A stretch of 64,000 nt of DNA from Lutispora sp003527145 (GCA_029983695.1 JASBZB010000005.1:1-64000); one strand, 5' to 3'; numbered from the stretch's first letter, positions 25,709 through 34,344 are shown. Notes: generated from the sequence alone by a model not told the origin. Numbers and translations are program-made.

Positions 25709-27592
25709 ATGGAAGATTTCAAATTGGGCAGGCTATATCAGCAATCCATGGAAAGAGATACGAAGAGGGCACATGGCAAATACTATACCCCCGACTATAT
25801 AATCGACTTTATGCTTGAGAAAACCTTAGGCTGTGCTGACTTAATCCAAAAACCTTTTATTAAAATCCTGGACCCTGCCTGCGGCTGCGGATTTTTCCTG
25901 CTGAAGGCCTATGATTTGCTGAAAGCAAAGTTCCGGGCAGCCCTCCCCCTATTGCGGGAGAAATATGAGGCTGAGATGTATGAAATAAATAAGGAGGGCG
26001 CAACTTACGCTGTTGACGGCTGCAGCTACTGGCAGGAAGAGAATCTGCATCATCATATCCTGAAGCATTGCCTATACGGTGCGGATATTGACAAAGAAGC
26101 CCTCTGGCTCTGCTCGGCAAGCCTGATGGCCAAGGACAGAAAAAAATACTTTGGAGAAATGAATATAATATATTGCGACAGCCTCTTACGTTGGGAGAAG
26201 TATTATGATAAAGAGCAGCTAAGCCGCGAGCTTCAAGAGTATAAGCTGATATATGGCGTCCATAATTTAAGAGATGACAAGATAGAATATTTAGGCCGGG
26301 AAAGGACAGAAGAAATACTTAGGAATAATATATTCTGGTCAAACAAGTATGATTATATAATCGGCAATCCCCCATATGTTGGGCATAAGGAGATGGCCAT
26401 GGGCTATAAAAAATGGCTGCTGGATGAGTATAAGGAGGTTTTCCGGGACAAATCCGATATTTCCTACTGCTTCTATCAGAGGGCCTTAGAGGCCGGAGTT
26501 GATAAATGCGTCATCTCCTTTATTTCCTCCAGATATTTCATGGAAAGCCCTACGGGAAGGAAGCTGAGGACTTATCTGCAAAAAAACAGCAGGATAATGC
26601 AAATAGTAGACTTTTATGGAGAAAATATCTTTCAGGGGATAGGTGTAGCAACCGCCATATTTTTTCTTGCCAATGAGAGCGGTGAGGATAACGAGACAGA
26701 GATATGGAAGTATGAAGGGGGCAAAATAAAAGGCATAGACTCCGGGGATTTTGAGAAATTTGCAGTAGATCAGGATAAGCTCCTGGAGGATAGATGGATT
26801 TTGATCCCGGATGATAAAAGAGATATCCTGGAAAGGATGGAAAACCGCTGCAAGACGCGCCTTGGGGACATAGCAGAAAGCTTCCAGGGCATAATAACCG
26901 GCTGCGATAAGGCCTTTATAGTGGATGAGCTTATGATAAAGGCTTTATCTATAGAAGAAGAGCTTTTGAGGCCCTGGATAAAAAACAGTCATGTTGAAAG
27001 ATACAGGATCAGGAATAGCAATTTGAAGCTTATATATTCGGATTGGATAGACGAGCCTCTTAAATACCCGAACAGCATAATGCATATAGAAAAATACAGA
27101 GAACGCCTGGAGAATAGGAGAGAATGCAGAAAAGGCTTCAGGCAATGGCATCAGCTTCAATGGGGGAGAAATCCCGAGCTTTTCACCAGGGATAAAATAG
27201 TCTACCCCTTTAAGAGCGGAAGCAACAGATTTGCATTGGACAGAACAGGCTGCTTCTGCAGTGCGGATGTCTATTCTTTCATTTTAAAGGATGGAGCGGA
27301 GAACTATACTCTTCCTTTCCTGATTGGAATCTTGAATTCAAGGCTTTATGAATTTTATTTCAAGCTTTTCGCTAAAAAGATGGGCAGCGGCATGTACGAC
27401 TATTATCCCAACACGGTGATGGATCTCAAGATACCTGACTATGAAGACTGCAAGGATATAGAGCCTTTGAGCGGGGAACTTCTGGAGCTGCATCAAAATG
27501 GTGCATCCGAGGAGAGAATAAAGGCTCTGGAAGAGGAGATAGACGGTATGCTGTCAGCTTATTTTGGAATAGGATCAGATTTTTATATATGA
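25709..27592 (+). CDS. camA: orphan DNA adenine-N6 methyltransferase, CamA-like
   Basis: A 627-residue gamma-class adenine methyltransferase. N-terminal YYTPDYIIDFMLEKTL precedes the SAM-binding motif I DPACGCGFFL (residue 54 on) and catalytic motif IV GNPPYVGHKE (about 219). The C-terminal target-recognition half reads FQGIITGCDKAFIV, ENRRECRKGFRQW, LQWGR, YPFKSGSNRFALD, SADVYSF, GILNSRLYEFYFK and YDYYPN. From memory these match Clostridioides difficile CamA, the conserved orphan enzyme that methylates CAAAAA and supports sporulation. No endonuclease domain or partner gene is present. Sequence specificity here is inferred. GCAGGTGAT precedes the ATG. It lies just inside a MITE-like element. 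Confidence 0.8.
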   Translation: MEDFKLGRLYQQSMERDTKRAHGKYYTPDYIIDFMLEKTLGCADLIQKPFIKILDPACGCGFFLLKAYDLLKAKFRAALPLLREKYEAEMYEINKEGATYAVDGCSYWQEENLHHHILKHCLYGADIDKEALWLCSASLMAKDRKKYFGEMNIIYCDSLLRWEKYYDKEQLSRELQEYKLIYGVHNLRDDKIEYLGRERTEEILRNNIFWSNKYDYIIGNPPYVGHKEMAMGYKKWLLDEYKEVFRDKSDISYCFYQRALEAGVDKCVISFISSRYFMESPTGRKLRTYLQKNSRIMQIVDFYGENIFQGIGVATAIFFLANESGEDNETEIWKYEGGKIKGIDSGDFEKFAVDQDKLLEDRWILIPDDKRDILERMENRCKTRLGDIAESFQGIITGCDKAFIVDELMIKALSIEEELLRPWIKNSHVERYRIRNSNLKLIYSDWIDEPLKYPNSIMHIEKYRERLENRRECRKGFRQWHQLQWGRNPELFTRDKIVYPFKSGSNRFALDRTGCFCSADVYSFILKDGAENYTLPFLIGILNSRLYEFYFKLFAKKMGSGMYDYYPNTVMDLKIPDYEDCKDIEPLSGELLELHQNGASEERIKALEEEIDGMLSAYFGIGSDFYI

Positions 27593-27659
27593 AAAGAGAT
27601 GGATAGTATGACAAGGCTGCAGGGCCTTCAGATGCCAATGCAAGGCAGAAAGGAATAAA

Positions 27660-27764
27660 ATGCATATGGTGGAGTGCTTCGTGATTATTGCAAATAAATA
27701 AGCCCTCTGGTAGCATATAAATAACAGACGGCAAGAACTTTGCCGACGGGAAAACCAGAAGGGT
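27660..27764 (+). promoter_or_regulatory. possible leader peptide and hairpin upstream of hflK
   Basis: AAAGGA precedes ATG 27660, which opens a 13-codon frame ending at TAA 27701. Directly after it, CCCTCTGGT pairs with ACCAGAAGGG (27754-27763) around an inner perfect hairpin CGGCAA/TTGCCG (27729-27745). The layout resembles a translated leader with an RNA switch, but no peptide with regulatory codons is obvious and no T-run follows. Confidence 0.3.
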
Positions 27765-27810
27765 TATATGATGTCTCGTGACACAATAAAAATTGGGGGT
27801 GATATGTTTT

Positions 27811-28809
27811 ATGCTAAAGAATCTAAAGGTAGAGGTAGACAGGACCAAGCTGAAATGGGTCGGTTTGGTGCCCATAGGCATTATATTGGTTATAATGCTG
27901 TTCAGCTGTTTTTATACTGTGGATCAAACGGAATATGCGGTTTTGATCACGCTGGGTAAGCCAAATCCCGCAATTCTGGAACCGGGCTTGAAGTTTAAGC
28001 TGCCTTTTGTACAGTCGGTGAAAAAGATTTCAAGAGAAACCTTTTCCCTGACATTCGGCTACAGCGAGGCTACACCGGAAGTATCCAGACGGCGCAACAA
28101 CACAGCTGAGCCGGATGATGTAACAGTTTATATGAACGAGGCCAAGATGATCACAGGGGATGAAAATATTATTTTGGTTGATTTTGAGGTCCAATGGCGT
28201 GTGACAGATCCTATCAAATTTTTCTACAACAATGAAGATCCGGTCCTTACCCTCCGCAATGTGGTATCTGCTGCATTAAGAGGAGTAATAGGAAGCGCAA
28301 AGGTTGATGAAGCCCTAACCGACGGCAGGGCACAAATAATGAACGATGTGCGTTCTTTGTTGACGCGCCTGGTGGACAGCTATGATATAGGCATCGGAAT
28401 TGTCAATGTCAATTTGCAGGACGTGGATTTGCCTACAGAGCAGGTGAGCGCAGCATTCAAGAAGGTCACGTCGGCCAGGGAAGATAAAATTACTAAGGTG
28501 AATGAAGCCACCAGGTATAAAAATGAAAGGGTAAACTCAGCTCAAGGTCAGAAGGAAGCATTGATAAGCAATGCAGAGAGAGCTAAGACAGAAAGGATAG
28601 AAAAAGCTAAGGGAGATGTGGCGACCTTTAACGCTATTTATTCCGAGTATATTAAAAACAAGGAAGTAACAAAGCAGCGCCTTGTAATAGAAACATTAAA
28701 CAAGATTTTGCCTAAAGCCAAAATATATATCATGGATGAGGGCTCCGGTACTGTAAAATACCTGCCCATAGATGTCATAAAAGATACCAAAGGAGGTGCT
28801 GAACAATGA
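27811..28809 (+). CDS. hflK: SPFH-domain membrane protein HflK
   Basis: A 332-residue membrane protein: one N-terminal transmembrane helix (residues 17-38), then the SPFH/band-7 domain (VDQTEYAVLITLGKPNPAIL, EPGLKFKLPFVQSVKKI) and a long charged helical region (residues 220-290). HflK and HflC assemble into large membrane cages that in other bacteria enclose and modulate the protease FtsH. It overlaps hflC by 4 bp. ATG 27811 is chosen because GGGGGTGAT lies 7 nt upstream; longer in-frame TTG/GTG starts add a few residues. No ftsH is in the window. Confidence 0.88.
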   Translation: MLKNLKVEVDRTKLKWVGLVPIGIILVIMLFSCFYTVDQTEYAVLITLGKPNPAILEPGLKFKLPFVQSVKKISRETFSLTFGYSEATPEVSRRRNNTAEPDDVTVYMNEAKMITGDENIILVDFEVQWRVTDPIKFFYNNEDPVLTLRNVVSAALRGVIGSAKVDEALTDGRAQIMNDVRSLLTRLVDSYDIGIGIVNVNLQDVDLPTEQVSAAFKKVTSAREDKITKVNEATRYKNERVNSAQGQKEALISNAERAKTERIEKAKGDVATFNAIYSEYIKNKEVTKQRLVIETLNKILPKAKIYIMDEGSGTVKYLPIDVIKDTKGGAEQ

Positions 28810-29687
28810 TCAAATTAAAAGGAAGCAAGATGGCGATACCCGTTATTTTGGTTTTGGTGATCCTTTTTACGGCACTTACCAGTCTATATATAACCATTCC
28901 CAGTGAATATGCGGTTGTCCGGCAGTTTGGCAAGATTGTCAGTGTGATCGATGCTCCGGGTTTAAATGTGAAGCTGCCCTTTGTTCAATCGATTTCACGG
29001 CTTCCAAAATGCACATTATTGTATGATGTGCCGCCTACGGAAATAAATACACTGGATAAAAAACGCATAATGGTGGATTATTATGCGATCTGGAATATCA
29101 CAGACCCGCAGAAGATGATCGAGACCCTGCGCACCCAATTAGCTGCTGAAAGCCGTTTGGGAGATATAATATATTCGAATATCCGTACGGAATTGGGGAA
29201 GCTGAATTTTGACCAGATAGTGAATTTGGAAAGCAGCTCTCGTGATGATTTTGATGTGGTAGTTAAAAATAAGGTAAATGACATTTTAAAACAAAACGGC
29301 AACGGAATCAATTTGGTCGACATCAAGATGAAAAGGGCGGATCTGCCTTCCACTAACGAGCAGTCCGTGTATACGAGAATGATATCTGAGAGGGAGAGCA
29401 AGGCTCAAGAATATTTATCCCAGGGTGATGCGGAAGCGATAAAGATAAAAGCCGAAACGGACAGGGAAGTAGGCGAAATGCTGGCAAGGGCAGATCGCGA
29501 AGCAAAAGAGATCATTGCGGAGGGTGAAAAGGAAGCTGCCCGCATATATAATGAAGCCTATGGGAAAGATTCGGCTTTCTTTGAGCTGTATTTAACCCTG
29601 GATTCGTATACGACGACCTTAAACGGGGAGCCGGTAATAATAATTCCGTCCAAATCTCCATATGCCAAATATATAATAGGTTATTAA
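28806..29687 (+). CDS. hflC: SPFH-domain membrane protein HflC
   Basis: A 293-residue partner of HflK with the same plan: transmembrane helix (about residues 9-30), SPFH domain beginning IPSEYAVVRQFGKIV and APGLNVKLPFVQSI, then a Glu/Ala-rich helix (ERESKAQEYLSQGDAEAIKI and on) and a hydrophobic end FFELYLTLDSYTT. GGAGGTGCTGAAC precedes the ATG, which overlaps the hflK stop as ATGA, so the pair is translationally coupled. It should form the outer-surface cage with HflK around membrane proteases. A second MITE-like element starts 39 bp after the stop. Confidence 0.9.
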   Translation: MIKLKGSKMAIPVILVLVILFTALTSLYITIPSEYAVVRQFGKIVSVIDAPGLNVKLPFVQSISRLPKCTLLYDVPPTEINTLDKKRIMVDYYAIWNITDPQKMIETLRTQLAAESRLGDIIYSNIRTELGKLNFDQIVNLESSSRDDFDVVVKNKVNDILKQNGNGINLVDIKMKRADLPSTNEQSVYTRMISERESKAQEYLSQGDAEAIKIKAETDREVGEMLARADREAKEIIAEGEKEAARIYNEAYGKDSAFFELYLTLDSYTTTLNGEPVIIIPSKSPYAKYIIGY

Positions 29688-29725
29688 TATTGATTTTGCT
29701 GCAATAACTCATCTTTAGCAGTTCT

Positions 29726-29853
29726 GTTGTGCTAACTGATAACGATTACAGGGCTCCGGGACTAAGACTTTGTAAGCTTCTTGCATAGGGTTGCGCCAAA
29801 ACTAACAAACTCTAAGTCCCTTCACAACGCACTCTTTTATCAGTCAGCACAAC
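29726..29853. mobile_element. MITE-like foldback element, copy 2 (inverted relative to copy 1)
   Basis: A 128-bp unit with ends GTTGTGCTAACTGATAA (29726-29742) and TTATCAGTCAGCACAAC (29837-29853). Reverse-complemented, it aligns with the 25470 element through shared blocks such as GGGACTTAGAGTTTGTTAG and AGTCTTAGTCCCGGAGC. Outer sequences GATTTTGCTGCAATAAC (29693) and GTTATTGCAGTAGAATC (about 29921-29937) form a second, outer inverted repeat, and the first of these also occurs beside copy 1 (25451). Confidence 0.68.
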
Positions 29854-29856
29854 TAA

Positions 29857-29910
29857 GGTGAATTGCTCCGCAGGAGTAAGAGAAGATGCCATGGGACAAA
29901 ATTAAATTAG
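29857..29910. repeat. partial copy of the 3' half of the structured RNA
   Basis: AAGGTGAATTGCTCC..GGAGTAAGAGAAGATGCC aligns with AAGGTGAATTGCCCC..GGGGCAAGAGAAGACACC in the RNA at 11217-11418. The hairpin stem is kept by paired changes. Only this module is present, so it is probably a remnant carried beside the MITE-like element. Confidence 0.5.
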
Positions 29911-29968
29911 GGTTATTGCAGTAGAATCAAACTTATGATTGATAAAACTTTTTAAAAGGATGAAAAAG

Positions 29969-30307
29969 ATGAACATACAAATATTCGGAATAGATAAATG
30001 CTTTGATACAAAAAAAGCGCAAAGATATTTTAAAGAGAGAAATATCAAATTTCAATTTATCGACTTAAAGCTTAAAGCCTTGAGCAAAAGAGAGCTTGAG
30101 AGCGTAGCTTCAGCTGTTCCCTTCAACGATCTGTTCAATACAAAGGCCAAGAGCTATGAAAAGCTCAATTTGCATAAGATTACCAACAGGAGCATCAGGG
30201 AAGAAATACTCCTGAACAATCCTGAACTATATAATACCCCTATAGTAAGAAACGGTAAGCAGGCAACAGTAGGTTATAAGCCGGAAGTATGGCAAACATG
30301 GGAGTGA
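29969..30307 (+). CDS. ArsC/Spx-family thioredoxin-fold protein
   Basis: A 112-residue protein of the arsenate reductase (ArsC/YffB/Spx) family. It begins IQIFGIDKCFDTKKAQRYFK, with a single Cys (about residue 11) followed by DTKKA as in ArsC-like proteins, and ends NTPIVRNGKQATVGYKPEVW, the usual C-terminal substrate loop region. The N-terminal CxxC of Spx is reduced to one Cys (KCFDT). No other ars genes are present, so arsenate reduction is unproven; a redox or glutathione-independent thiol role is as likely. AAAAGGA lies 8 nt before ATG 29969; ATG 29960 is also in frame. The gene is convergent with the next lipoprotein gene, 9 bp apart. Confidence 0.75.
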   Translation: MNIQIFGIDKCFDTKKAQRYFKERNIKFQFIDLKLKALSKRELESVASAVPFNDLFNTKAKSYEKLNLHKITNRSIREEILLNNPELYNTPIVRNGKQATVGYKPEVWQTWE

Positions 30308-30316
30308 TCATTTAAA

Positions 30317-31327
30317 TCATAGTCTTATATTATTGATCAGCTCCAGAAAAGTTTTAACATCTATTGAGCCTTCGGCATCTATGCCCTTTGGAGGCTGTAT
30401 GTCCTGTTCCTTATCCAGATCCCAGTACTGGCTGTTATAGTTCCATGTCTTGGTAACCTCCATATCAATTTCAGGATAATAAAGCTTGCTTTTCAGATTG
30501 ATGTTCTTTTCCATTATATAGCCATTGGCATCAATAAAGACAGTGTATTCCATGGACAAGGGCTCTAATGGTCTTATACCGGCGGTGAGCATCTCTTTGA
30601 TTCTTCTATCGGCAATTTTATCAGAATCCAGCTCGCTGAAAACCAGGATGCTTTGGCTTAGAGCATGCAGAAGTTCATTTTTCAAGGCTTTTAACCTCTC
30701 GCCCTCCAGGGTGATCTTTAACTCTTTGACCTTGATATCTCCTTCCGGTGTGCTGAGGATTTTTCTTCCGTTGCTCATCATGCTGTCTCTTGTGATATGC
30801 TCGTCTGCAATATCAGCAAGCACAGCAGTTATATCATTATTAAAAGAAAGATTTTGCCCTTCAAAGCCGTATTGCTTAAAGAATTCCTCCGCGAGTTCAT
30901 GGGATGTAAAGCGTACATATTTAGGGGTCTGAAGCTTTTCAATGATATAACTGTCCTTATCCTTGTAAAGCTTGCCCTCCAGATTATATATATTGAATCT
31001 GATATAGCCGTCGCTTATATATTTATCCTGCATTACATCATACTGCTTTGTATATTCAATCCTAAAATCCTTAAATTTATTTAGGGTTTCATATAGTATC
31101 GCCGCTTCCGGACTGCGATTTTTCCCATTTTTTAATATCGATCCCAGCTTGCCCATATCCGCTTCATTGCTGAAGGTCAAACAAACTTTTTGCTTGCCGG
31201 TTTTTATCGACCTTGTTTTTTCTTCTGCTTGTTTATATATTGCAAAAACATCTCCTGTACACGCTGCAAGACCGAATAACAGCACGGCGAGCAAGAATAA
31301 TGGCAATACGATCCTTAACTTTTTCAT
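30317..31327 (-). CDS. lipoprotein of unknown function
   Basis: A 336-residue exported lipoprotein. Residues 1-22 are a lipoprotein signal (MKKLRIVLPLFLL then FGLAAC). The mature part begins with a helix KQAEEKTRSIKTGKQKV and continues with alternating strands ending MEVTKTWNYNSQYWDLD and a DIQPPKG turn; this pattern recalls LolA/LppX-like lipoprotein-carrier folds and the DUF6612 type in Firmicutes, but I cannot name it securely. GGAGGTG precedes ATG 31327. A two-component system lies upstream on the same strand (95 bp gap) and might control it. Confidence 0.65.
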   Translation of the reverse strand: MKKLRIVLPLFLLAVLLFGLAACTGDVFAIYKQAEEKTRSIKTGKQKVCLTFSNEADMGKLGSILKNGKNRSPEAAILYETLNKFKDFRIEYTKQYDVMQDKYISDGYIRFNIYNLEGKLYKDKDSYIIEKLQTPKYVRFTSHELAEEFFKQYGFEGQNLSFNNDITAVLADIADEHITRDSMMSNGRKILSTPEGDIKVKELKITLEGERLKALKNELLHALSQSILVFSELDSDKIADRRIKEMLTAGIRPLEPLSMEYTVFIDANGYIMEKNINLKSKLYYPEIDMEVTKTWNYNSQYWDLDKEQDIQPPKGIDAEGSIDVKTFLELINNIRL

Positions 31328-31422
31328 CAAAACACCTCCATGCACTTTCTAATAACATCATAGCTGATTGCAGAGCGTTTATCCTATGCATAAAGATATA
31401 TCTTTTATACTTTAACCGTTAC

Positions 31423-32079
31423 TTAAGTCATATTATTTTTTATTCCGAATATTGCAAGCTGAGTCCTGTCCCTCAAGCCAAGCTTGCTCAATATGTTGGA
31501 AAGATGATTCTTTACGGTTCCCAAAGACAAAAACAGCTCATCGGCTATTTCCTGATTGGATTTGCCCCGGGAAACCAGAACCACAATTTCCTTTTCTCTG
31601 CCGGTCAATAGATTTATTTGTCCGCAGTTGTCAACGCCGGTTCCAGCATTGGCCATATCGGCAAATTTTTTTGCTACCTTTGCGGCTACGGTGGGCTCCA
31701 TGAGGACACCGCCATTATGCAAGGTTATTATAGCCTCGATGATGGAGTCCGGAGCCGCATCCTTTAATATGTAGCCGTCGGCTCCATACCGCAGTGCTTC
31801 AAATATGTATTCGTCATCATTGAAGGTTGTCAATATCAATACCTTTATATGGGGAAAGTCCCTCTTTATAAGCCTTGCGGCCTCTACTCCATCCATTTCA
31901 GGCATCTTGATATCCATAAGCACTACATCAGGCATGAGCCATTTGCACATTTCATAAGCTCTTTTGCCGTTCTTTGCAGAGCCCGCCACCTCTATTCTGT
32001 CATCGATGCTAAGAAACATCCTCAGGCCCTCCAGAAATATTTCCTGATCATCCGCTAACAATACTTTGATTTTATTCAT
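31423..32079 (-). CDS. NarL/FixJ-family response regulator
   Basis: A 218-residue two-domain regulator. The receiver (residues 1-120) has VLLADDQEI, the phosphoacceptor Asp in VVLMDIKMPEMDGVE, a conserved Thr in ILTTFNDDEY and Lys in GYILKDAA. The C-terminal LuxR-type helix-turn-helix reads LTGREKEIVVLVSRGKSNQE and continues IADELFLSLGTVKNHLSNI. AGGTGAT lies 6 nt before ATG 32079; an earlier GTG at 32088 is in frame. It overlaps the 3' end of the histidine kinase gene, so the pair is coupled and certainly cognate. Targets are unknown; the adjacent lipoprotein gene is a candidate. Confidence 0.92.
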   Translation of the reverse strand: MNKIKVLLADDQEIFLEGLRMFLSIDDRIEVAGSAKNGKRAYEMCKWLMPDVVLMDIKMPEMDGVEAARLIKRDFPHIKVLILTTFNDDEYIFEALRYGADGYILKDAAPDSIIEAIITLHNGGVLMEPTVAAKVAKKFADMANAGTGVDNCGQINLLTGREKEIVVLVSRGKSNQEIADELFLSLGTVKNHLSNILSKLGLRDRTQLAIFGIKNNMT

Positions 32080-33136
32080 ATATATCACCTGCCGGTATCA
32101 AGGCTTTTATGAAAAAACCTTTATTTTTGCTTCCATAATCAAAATATCCGTTCAATTCATCAAGCCTTTCCCTCATGCCTTTAAGCCCATAGCCTTCAAT
32201 GACTTTTTCAGCGCCCGATCCGTCATCCTCTATCATAATCTTTATATGATCTTTCTCCTGATTAATGTTTATTGATATATTTTTTGCTCTGCCGTGCTTT
32301 ATGGAATTGGTCAAAGCCTCTTGAATAAGCCTGAATATAAGGCCTTTATACTGTTCTTTAAATGATGAAATGTCTGCATGATCATTAAAGACGATAGCTG
32401 CTATTGTCTGCTCCTGAAATCGCTTGATCATTTCAATTATATCGTATTTGTCATTCCTGAGCTTTTCAACAGCTTGCCTGGTTTGCCGAAGTGCTTCTCT
32501 GCTGCTGTTTATAGAATCCCGCAGCAATCCATAGCTTTTGTCTTTATCGGCATCAAAGACATGATATGCCATTTCTAGCTGCATGATCAATCCTGTCAAG
32601 GTGTGGCCTAAGGAATCATGGATTTCCCTGCCTATCCTCAGCCGCTCATTTGCCTTTGAAAGCTCTTCGATTTTTACGGCAGCCTCCTTCTGGGCCGATG
32701 CATAATTTAGGATGGTTATGATAAAACTCAATATCAATAGCTGAAATAAGAATTCGTTGTCAAATTTATAAAAATATTTTATAAGGGAGATTCCGGCGAT
32801 AAAAATATTTATCCCAAGAGCCTTCCTTCTATCCAACACCAGACCTGCTTCTAATATCAGGAAGATATAGAAGATATGCAGATAATTGTTTATGACATAT
32901 TTTGATAAGCTTTCGAGAGCAAATATGAGAAATGCTTCTGCCAAAAAGGAATAGAAATAAATTTTTTCTTTAATAAGCATTTTGCTTCTGATATATTGTC
33001 CTGCTAAAAGCAAAATGAATAATCCGATAAAAGCTATGGCTCTTGCCCCATCTGCATGTTCCTTGATATATGCCATGGCAAAAAGCAGTATCACGGCAAT
33101 GGATTTGGTTAAGTATAAGCTTTTTTTAAAATTCAC
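32072..33136 (-). CDS. membrane sensor histidine kinase (HisKA_3, DesK/NarX-like)
   Basis: A 354-residue kinase. Residues 8-150 contain about six hydrophobic segments with very short loops, suggesting it senses a signal within or near the membrane. A short linker helix leads to the HisKA_3 domain, with phosphoacceptor His in GREIHDSLGHTLTG. The ATPase domain has the N-box LIQEALTNSIKHGRA and a G-box DDGSGAEKVIEGYGLKGM. Such kinases respond to membrane state or cell-wall stress in Firmicutes. The start is GTG 33136 with CAGGTG 8-9 nt upstream. It is followed, with overlap, by its response regulator. Confidence 0.9.
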   Translation of the reverse strand: MNFKKSLYLTKSIAVILLFAMAYIKEHADGARAIAFIGLFILLLAGQYIRSKMLIKEKIYFYSFLAEAFLIFALESLSKYVINNYLHIFYIFLILEAGLVLDRRKALGINIFIAGISLIKYFYKFDNEFLFQLLILSFIITILNYASAQKEAAVKIEELSKANERLRIGREIHDSLGHTLTGLIMQLEMAYHVFDADKDKSYGLLRDSINSSREALRQTRQAVEKLRNDKYDIIEMIKRFQEQTIAAIVFNDHADISSFKEQYKGLIFRLIQEALTNSIKHGRAKNISININQEKDHIKIMIEDDGSGAEKVIEGYGLKGMRERLDELNGYFDYGSKNKGFFIKALIPAGDIYE

Positions 33137-33194
33137 CTTTTTTCACCTGCCAGAGTTTCACACATATAAGTTGCGGTAAATATTTTACAAAACT

Positions 33195-33261
33195 GTCATT
33201 CTGAACGAAACAAAGTGGGTGAAGAATCTGGCTAAGATTCTCCGCATGCGCTCAGAATGAC
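33195..33261. repeat. second copy of the TCATTCTGA dispersed repeat
   Basis: GTCATTCTGA (33195-33204) and TCAGAATGAC (33252-33261) are perfect inverted ends around GAAGAATCT..AGATTCT. It is related to the element at 24119-24190 and lies in the gap between the kinase and the next lipoprotein gene. Confidence 0.75.
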
Positions 33262-33350
33262 GGCATATGTCTTTTTAAAACTACAAATGCATTTATTGCA
33301 ACTTATCTATCAACTTCTTGAGCTTTTACATATACTCATTATAACACTAT

Positions 33351-33386
33351 AAAAAAAGCACAGAAACCAGCTTAAGGTATCTGTGC
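33351..33386 (-). terminator. terminator of the lipoprotein gene at 33394
   Basis: On the minus strand GCACAGA and TCTGTGC flank a 15-nt loop and are followed by seven T residues. It lies 8 nt past the stop codon. Confidence 0.85.
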
Positions 33387-33393
33387 CATCCTA

Positions 33394-34044
33394 TTAAAAG
33401 ATATCTATCTTATTTATAAACTCTATCTTTTCGCCTTCATGAACCGTAAAGACTTTTTCCCTTAACTTTCTATGTTTGCTTTCGGGATCTGTGGAAATAA
33501 CATCTTCGATTATAATATTTATCTTCCATAGTTTGCCTTCTTCCTTTAAAATAAACTTTTTGTATTTTTCCAAGGGCATATCTAAACCCCAATCTGCTGT
33601 TTGCTTTGTATAAACATATTTAGAGCTTCCATCCTTGCTCGTATAAACATTGGATGCGTACAGAGGCTCGATTTCTGCCGACGGATACCCTGCCTCTTTG
33701 ACCAGCTTATCAAACTTATCTTTTAGCTCAATAAGCCTGCCTTCGTCCGCATCTAAAACTTCTTCCATGGAGACATAATTTGCAAGCGTGCGTATGCCAT
33801 TTGAATATATATAAAATTTATCTTTTTTCTTTTGGCTGTCTAAATATCCTGAGCTCGAGTGCATAAGAGGTGCTATTCTTTTTTCATATGTCCTAAAATT
33901 AATAGCCAGTGTATAAAATCCATATTCTGCTTGTTCAAACTCTTTGATTGTATTTATGATTTTATTTTCTTCAGATTCTGTATTGCTGCATGCAACGAAT
34001 AAAAAAATTGTAAAAATGATCAGGCAAATAACTTTTCTTTTCAT
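33394..34044 (-). CDS. small lipoprotein of unknown function
   Basis: A 216-residue exported lipoprotein: signal MKRKVICLIIFTIFLFVACS with Cys 19 as the lipidation site, then a helical EENKIINTIKEFEQAEYGFY region and a C-terminal beta-rich part (KLWKINIIIEDVIS). The overall layout (lipid anchor, helix, alpha-plus-beta domain that ends with a hydrogen-bonding edge strand) resembles NTF2-like or DUF4878-type exported proteins, but no family can be claimed. It has its own terminator. The 300-bp gap upstream contains an AT-rich region shared with the divergent operon at 34345 and shows no further gene. Confidence 0.6.
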   Translation of the reverse strand: MKRKVICLIIFTIFLFVACSNTESEENKIINTIKEFEQAEYGFYTLAINFRTYEKRIAPLMHSSSGYLDSQKKKDKFYIYSNGIRTLANYVSMEEVLDADEGRLIELKDKFDKLVKEAGYPSAEIEPLYASNVYTSKDGSSKYVYTKQTADWGLDMPLEKYKKFILKEEGKLWKINIIIEDVISTDPESKHRKLREKVFTVHEGEKIEFINKIDIF

Positions 34045-34258
34045 AAAAAATCCCTCATTATGGAAAGGTTTAACACTGTAAACGATACACTATTTTAAGC
34101 TTATATTATGGGGAAAGAGCGAAAAAGTAAATAGTTTCAGGACAAGAGGTAAGATATTAAGGATGAAAGGCAAGTACAGGTGATTAAACATGCATGAATA
34201 CATCTCGAAGATATCTATATATGAGAATGGCAAATTTTAGTTTTTATATGTTTTTACG

Positions 34259-34287
34259 TTGACATAAAATAGAATCAGTAATATACT
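34259..34287 (+). promoter_or_regulatory. consensus sigma-A promoter of the DUF operon
   Basis: TTGACA (34259-34264), a 17-nt spacer and TATACT (34282-34287) form a near-perfect vegetative promoter. Its -10 box lies inside the left arm of the large palindrome described next, so a bound repressor would block it. Confidence 0.8.
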
Positions 34288-34325
34288 ACAATTAGTAGTT
34301 TACTAAATTACTAATTGTAGTATAT
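34281..34325. promoter_or_regulatory. large palindromic operator, 17-bp perfect arms
   Basis: The arm 34281-34297 (ATATACTACAATTAGTA) and its exact reverse complement 34309-34325 flank an 11-nt spacer GTTTACTAAAT; an inner TTAGTA-GTT-TACTAA repeat is nested in it. It spans the -10 box and the expected transcription start. A MarR/TetR-type dimer or a pair of dimers could bind. Alternatively it forms a hairpin at the mRNA 5' end. Confidence 0.7.
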
Positions 34326-34344
34326 CTATTGGAGGTTAAAATTT

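Noticed and set aside
27768..27959. Overlapping 63-codon frame at the start of hflK
   Set aside because: It overlaps the conserved hflK frame, which has the better ribosome site and a clear SPFH product.
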